This document shows positions 5,499 to 9,584 of a stretch of DNA of 9,584 nucleotides, piece after piece. Position numbers and translations under genes: made by a program. Below the pieces are notes generated by a model, which made no database searches, had not been told where the DNA came from, and worked only from the letters and a program-made list of their open reading frames with translations. Source of the DNA: an uncultured Burkholderiaceae bacterium (lineage in GTDB: Bacteria; Pseudomonadota; Gammaproteobacteria; Burkholderiales; Burkholderiaceae); NCBI GenBank assembly GCA_937871985.1, contig CALMPB010000404.1, positions 1 to 9,584 on the forward strand, given 5' to 3'. Positions within the stretch are counted from its first letter, which is position 1. Each line of letters begins with the position of its first letter.

Positions 5499-8400
5499 GT
5501 GAGCAGGAAGTGCCTTCGGCTGACAGAAGACCAGGGACGAGTACGTTGGCCAGCGGACCTGCGGGCACCCATTTCGAGGCCCAAGTCGGTGCGTCATACT
5601 TGCTAGCCATGCTCGCCGGAGCACCCGCCCGGGGCCTTCCGGGTGCCACGATAAATCGGGTAGCGCTACAGCAAGCCAACGCGGGGCATCCGCTTGATGA
5701 CGTGGTCATCCACGCCCAAGACAATGTGTCCGGGAAGCCGGCGGTGCTAGAGGTTCAGGTCAAGCGATCCATCACCTTCGCCGCCGCCGATCCCGTCTTT
5801 CGCAAGGTCGTAGGCCAAATCGTCGAAGCGTCACAACGGCCTGACTTCCTAACGCAGCGGTACGAGCTGGCGATTGCGACGACGAAGGGATCGCGCAAGA
5901 TCGATGGGGCATATCAGGATGTACTCACGCTCGCGAGACAGATTGGCGACGCAGCTACGTTCGCCGCCCAAATTGATCTGGCGGGCGTGGCAAACGACGA
6001 CATGCGCGCCTTCGTCAAGACGTTCAAAAGCCACCTGCGTGACGAAGGCTCGCCCGACGACAACGAGACCGTCTGGCTGTTGCTGCGCCGGCTGCAGATT
6101 CTGACTTTCGACTTCACAGCCCCAGGCTCTGCATCGCACGACCTGGCGCTAGAGCGAGCTGTCCGCGTGCTGCATACCGACGATGGATCGCGCGCCGGTG
6201 CCTTCTGGGTCAGTCTCATTGAGCTAGTAGTCGATGTGGCGAAAAGCGGCGGCGACAGAACCCGCGAGACAGCACTGCAAGCTCTCGCGCAGCTGGGCTA
6301 TCGGTTCCTGGGCGAACGTCGGCACGCTACGGCCCGAGCCGCGCTAGCCGAGTCGTCCCGCTTAGCACTTGCTGACATTCGTAACCGCGTGGGCAACGTC
6401 GTACTTGCACGACAGGAGCGTATTGCCGCAACGCGCGAAGCATTGGACCGCGGACGCTATGTGGAGGTCCGTGGTGATGCAGGCGTCGGCAAATCGGGCG
6501 TCTTGCGGCGGATGGCCGAGGCCATGCAAGCCGAAAGTCATGTCGTCGTTCTCAGCCCAGGACGATGTGTTCCCCGCGGGTGGTCCGCGTTGCGCGCACA
6601 GCTCGGCTTCGAAGGAATGCTTCGCGAGTTGCTTGTCGAACTGGCCAATGACGGCGGCGCCACGATCTTTATCGATAGCCTCGACTCTTTCAGCACAGAG
6701 GAGAGGCTCACGGTCGTCGATGTCGTCGGGGAAGCCTCTTTCGTTCCGGGCGTGACGGTGGTCGCGACGGCTCGGAGCGAATTTGGGATTGATGAGCCCA
6801 GCTGGCTGCCGATCGATGCACTGGCACGCCTGGGCCAAACCGACTCGATCACGATAGGTGAGCTGAGCAAGATGGAGATTGAGCAGCTGAAGGTGACTGA
6901 TCCTTCGCTTGCGCCCCTTCTAACGGATGGCCATCCCGCACGCGAGGTCGCCAGAAACCTGTTTCGCCTCGCACGGCTGGCGAGTCACCCAGTATCTGAT
7001 CCTGTACCGCGCACTGAAGTCGATATGGTCGAGCAGTGGTGGACCACTGCGGACGGCGCCCGCGACGCCGGGTGGCGTGATCGGACCCGGCTGCTGCAAG
7101 GCGCAGCAGCGCAGACCTTATCTGGCGCTGACTTCCTCGACGTTACAGGCCAAGCTGCGGCGCCGATTGATGCGCTGGTGTCCAGCGGCACTCTGCGGGA
7201 TTTGGGCATTGATCGGGTCGCGTTTCGTCATGACGTACTGCGCGAGTGGGCGATTGCGAGCGCCCTGCACGCCGATCCAGACCTCGTCGACAGGCTGCGA
7301 CTAGATCGGCCAGCGACGGCGACGTTCGCACGTGGCGTTGAGCTGGCAGCGCGCATGGCAATCGAGCGGGCGACTGATGGCGTGAGGTGGCACACGCTCG
7401 TTGATCGGCTGAGCCAGGCGGGAGTTCATCGTTCTTGGCGCCGCGCCGCGTTGCTCGCCCTAGCTCGATCCGAAGCTGCGGAAGCACTTCTGAAACGCGC
7501 ATCGCCCGAGCTTCTCGTCAATGGCGCGGCACTGCTGCGCGAACTCATCCGAACAGTCATGGCTGTCGACGTGCTTCCGGCCGCAAAGGTCTTTGCGGCT
7601 GCGGGCGTCGACCCCGCACTCATACCCGCATCGATCAACGTCCCGCGCGGCCCGGCATGGACGACGTTGATCATCTGGCTCTTGGGTACCGGAGATGGCG
7701 TTCCCAACGAGGCCGTTCCAGAGATCGTTCAGCTATACACGGCATTTTCGGTTGGCACGCTTGGCGCCACCGATATCACGCCGTTTACGACACGGCAGAT
7801 CTATCGCTGGCTGAGTTTGATGGAGCCAAGAGATGCAATCCCGACGTCGAGCGAGGGGTCTGTGTTTTGGGCGCACCTTGATCGCGACGAGGTCCAGTCC
7901 CTGAAATCGGACCTTCGCAATGCGTTCGTCATGTTCGCGCGGACAACGCCGGAGTTGGCCGCCGAATACCTGACAGCAGTGGGAAAGAGCGAGCACAACG
8001 AAGACATCGTGCGCAGCATCCTGAAGATGCGCGGCACGCTGGCGCAAGCAGCCCCGGCAGAGCTGGCCAACCTGACCGCGCAGATGTTGATCGCAAGGCC
8101 CCGGCGACGCGAGCGCCACTTCGGCCGGGAGCGCGAAGAGGTGTTTACCTATCTCGACCACGAGTTCCTTCAGGCGTCGCCGGCGCAAGGCCCGTTCTTT
8201 GAATTGCTCGCCAGCTCACCCAAGGATGGCTTGGCTCTGGTGCACCGCTTGGTCGCGCACGCGATCGCGCACGGCAGCCGCGGCGCTGACCCAGGGACGA
8301 ATGGGTTCGACCTGGCTTTGCCGGCAGGTGCGCGAACGTTCCCGTGGACGCATACCTACTTCTGGTCACGCAACAGCAACTTCTACGCCGTCACATCCGC

Positions 8401-9584
8401 GCTGATGGCACTCGAAGCATGGGCGCACCGCCGCATCGAGGCAGGCGAAGCATTTGAGGCTGTCCTGACAGACGTGCTCGGGCCGCAGGGCTCGTGCGCT
8501 GCGTACGTGCTGGTGGCAGTCGATCTCGTCATCTCGCATTGGCCCAAATCGCTTGACGTGGCGGCGGCCTTTCTCGGCTGCCCCGAACTGCTGTGCGTCG
8601 ATCACACGCGTCAGGTGCATGATCGCGTCGAAACGCCGGACTTCTTCGGGCTTGGCGCCTTGCGTGGCGAACCGCGTGGCAGCGTGACCGCCGCTGACCT
8701 GAAGCGCCGACCATCCCGACGGACAACACTCGACGAACTAATTGGCAACTTCACGTTCCTGGCATCCCCGGATCAACTCGCAACACTGAGGACGCTGTTG
8801 GCGACCGCGGCAGCACGCCTGGGCGAACCCGCCGCGAGTGCGGATCTGGGCAACCCGGAATTCATGGTTCAGTACGCACTGAACCTTTCGGATGGCGCAA
8901 ATTGGCAAGACGTCGAAGTGACGCTCAAGGACGGGTCATCCGCGACTGCGCGCAAGTATGTATCGCCCACGGAAGAACAGGCCCATTTACAAGCTTTGCG
9001 AGAAGCCGCGACTGAGCGACAGTCAGATTTCGCTATGCGGTCTGCGCTGACCCTCGCGGTCGACGATCCCGCTCGGTTTCTGCCGGAGGGTCGGTCGGCC
9101 GCGGTGGCTTGGGCGCGGCGTTCCGCGACGGCTGCGGCAGAAATCGAATCTGACGATGACGGCGGAGAGCGGCGCATGCAGGAGGAAGCGATTGTGTCGG
9201 CCGCCATGATCGTCATGCGGGACGGCGATGATGCCTTGCGCGCCGAGCACGGACAATGGGCGCGATCTCAACTGGGTAAGTCGCTTGCTACTCTCGACGA
9301 CGATCCTGCGCGTCAGATGCGAGGGGGTTTGCGCTTCAATCCGACCGCAATCGCCTATGCCGGGTTGATCCACGCCTTGCGACATCGGTCAACGCCGGAA
9401 GACGTGCGGTTGCTTCTTGAGGTAGCGGCGACAGGAAACCACGCTGCCGCGCACGGCTTCGGGACGTCCGCCGCAGTCCTTGCGGATGTCGATAGCCGCC
9501 TGCCTAGAGCTGTGCTTCGCTGTGCATTCAGCGCGAGTGTGGTGGAGAACCGAGCTTGGGATGCGTCGCTGGAAGAGGTCGACG
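5495..9584 (+). CDS. Large Avs-like protein: N-terminal PD-(D/E)xK nuclease-like domain, STAND NTPase, helical C-terminal region (3' end missing)
   Basis: Uninterrupted frame from ATG 5495 to the right edge: 1363 residues visible, no stop. Domain 1 (about 20-190) resembles a Cap4/Mrr-type nuclease: helix THFEAQVGASYLLAML, then D68/D69, then LEVQVKRS with E86, Q88 and K90. Domain 2 (about 300-600) is a P-loop NTPase: Walker A GDAGVGKS (327-334), Walker B TIFIDSLD (390-397), sensor-like VVATARSEF (422-430). It ends in a winged-helix-like FRHDVLREWA (577-586), typical of STAND/NACHT-type ATPases. From about 600 on, Ala/Leu-rich helices suggest an alpha-solenoid sensor region without recognisable TPR signatures. 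AGGGAG (5485-5490) lies 4 bases before the ATG, which overlaps the previous stop (ATGA, 5495-5498). By analogy with Avs proteins, the C-terminal part may recognise a phage component and trigger assembly and nuclease activity. Exact family unknown. It appears intact apart from the edge truncation. Confidence 0.82.
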   Translation, partial: MSEQEVPSADRRPGTSTLASGPAGTHFEAQVGASYLLAMLAGAPARGLPGATINRVALQQANAGHPLDDVVIHAQDNVSGKPAVLEVQVKRSITFAAADPVFRKVVGQIVEASQRPDFLTQRYELAIATTKGSRKIDGAYQDVLTLARQIGDAATFAAQIDLAGVANDDMRAFVKTFKSHLRDEGSPDDNETVWLLLRRLQILTFDFTAPGSASHDLALERAVRVLHTDDGSRAGAFWVSLIELVVDVAKSGGDRTRETALQALAQLGYRFLGERRHATARAALAESSRLALADIRNRVGNVVLARQERIAATREALDRGRYVEVRGDAGVGKSGVLRRMAEAMQAESHVVVLSPGRCVPRGWSALRAQLGFEGMLRELLVELANDGGATIFIDSLDSFSTEERLTVVDVVGEASFVPGVTVVATARSEFGIDEPSWLPIDALARLGQTDSITIGELSKMEIEQLKVTDPSLAPLLTDGHPAREVARNLFRLARLASHPVSDPVPRTEVDMVEQWWTTADGARDAGWRDRTRLLQGAAAQTLSGADFLDVTGQAAAPIDALVSSGTLRDLGIDRVAFRHDVLREWAIASALHADPDLVDRLRLDRPATATFARGVELAARMAIERATDGVRWHTLVDRLSQAGVHRSWRRAALLALARSEAAEALLKRASPELLVNGAALLRELIRTVMAVDVLPAAKVFAAAGVDPALIPASINVPRGPAWTTLIIWLLGTGDGVPNEAVPEIVQLYTAFSVGTLGATDITPFTTRQIYRWLSLMEPRDAIPTSSEGSVFWAHLDRDEVQSLKSDLRNAFVMFARTTPELAAEYLTAVGKSEHNEDIVRSILKMRGTLAQAAPAELANLTAQMLIARPRRRERHFGREREEVFTYLDHEFLQASPAQGPFFELLASSPKDGLALVHRLVAHAIAHGSRGADPGTNGFDLALPAGARTFPWTHTYFWSRNSNFYAVTSALMALEAWAHRRIEAGEAFEAVLTDVLGPQGSCAAYVLVAVDLVISHWPKSLDVAAAFLGCPELLCVDHTRQVHDRVETPDFFGLGALRGEPRGSVTAADLKRRPSRRTTLDELIGNFTFLASPDQLATLRTLLATAAARLGEPAASADLGNPEFMVQYALNLSDGANWQDVEVTLKDGSSATARKYVSPTEEQAHLQALREAATERQSDFAMRSALTLAVDDPARFLPEGRSAAVAWARRSATAAAEIESDDDGGERRMQEEAIVSAAMIVMRDGDDALRAEHGQWARSQLGKSLATLDDDPARQMRGGLRFNPTAIAYAGLIHALRHRSTPEDVRLLLEVAATGNHAAAHGFGTSAAVLADVDSRLPRAVLRCAFSASVVENRAWDASLEEVD

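Noticed and set aside
7733..8188. Long open frame on the minus strand (151 codons), and similar ones opposite the other genes
   Set aside because: It lies wholly opposite the large nuclease-NTPase gene, has Arg/Cys-rich composition and no recognisable motif. Such antisense frames are expected in GC-rich coding DNA.
1..9584. CRISPR array, transposase or insertion sequence, toxin-antitoxin pair
   Set aside because: No regularly spaced repeats, no transposase-like frames, and no terminal inverted repeats with target duplications were seen.

Overview
The window looks like the start of a chromosomal accessory (defence) island in a GC-rich beta- or gammaproteobacterium. The pointers are the high GC content, a near-consensus LexA box of the enterobacterial/beta-gamma type (CTG-N10-CAG), and a tRNA with an encoded CCA end. 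I cannot name the genus from the sequence alone.

Layout, all on the + strand. Bases 1-52 are the 3' part of a tRNA-Arg(CCG) gene, a common integration site for islands. Bases 53-639 hold no convincing gene, but carry a short hairpin just after the tRNA and, at 425-444, an almost perfect SOS (LexA) operator overlapping a plausible promoter. Bases 640-4087 hold three tightly coupled genes with 4-base stop/start overlaps: a DUF4297/Cap4-type nuclease (LmuA-like), a small winged-helix-like middle component (LmuC-like) and an SMC/Rad50-like ATPase (LmuB-like). This is the composition and order of a Lamassu (DdmABC, ABC three-component) anti-phage/anti-plasmid system. After a 112-base gap, bases 4200-9584 hold a second coupled pair: a DUF5677-like all-helical protein, and a very large multidomain protein that runs off the right edge. 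The large protein has an N-terminal PD-(D/E)xK nuclease-like domain, then a STAND-type P-loop NTPase, then a long helical C-terminal region.

How the genes may work together (inference). In Lamassu the SMC-like ATPase senses abnormal DNA, such as ends or replication intermediates of phage or plasmids, and releases the nuclease LmuA. The middle protein bridges the two. An SOS box ahead of this operon would couple production of the system to DNA damage. The second pair resembles an Avs-like sensor-effector NTPase with an uncharacterised helical partner, and is the best candidate here for an undescribed system. Both cassettes appear to use the same nuclease variant: paired acidic residues followed by a Gln-Val-Lys strand.
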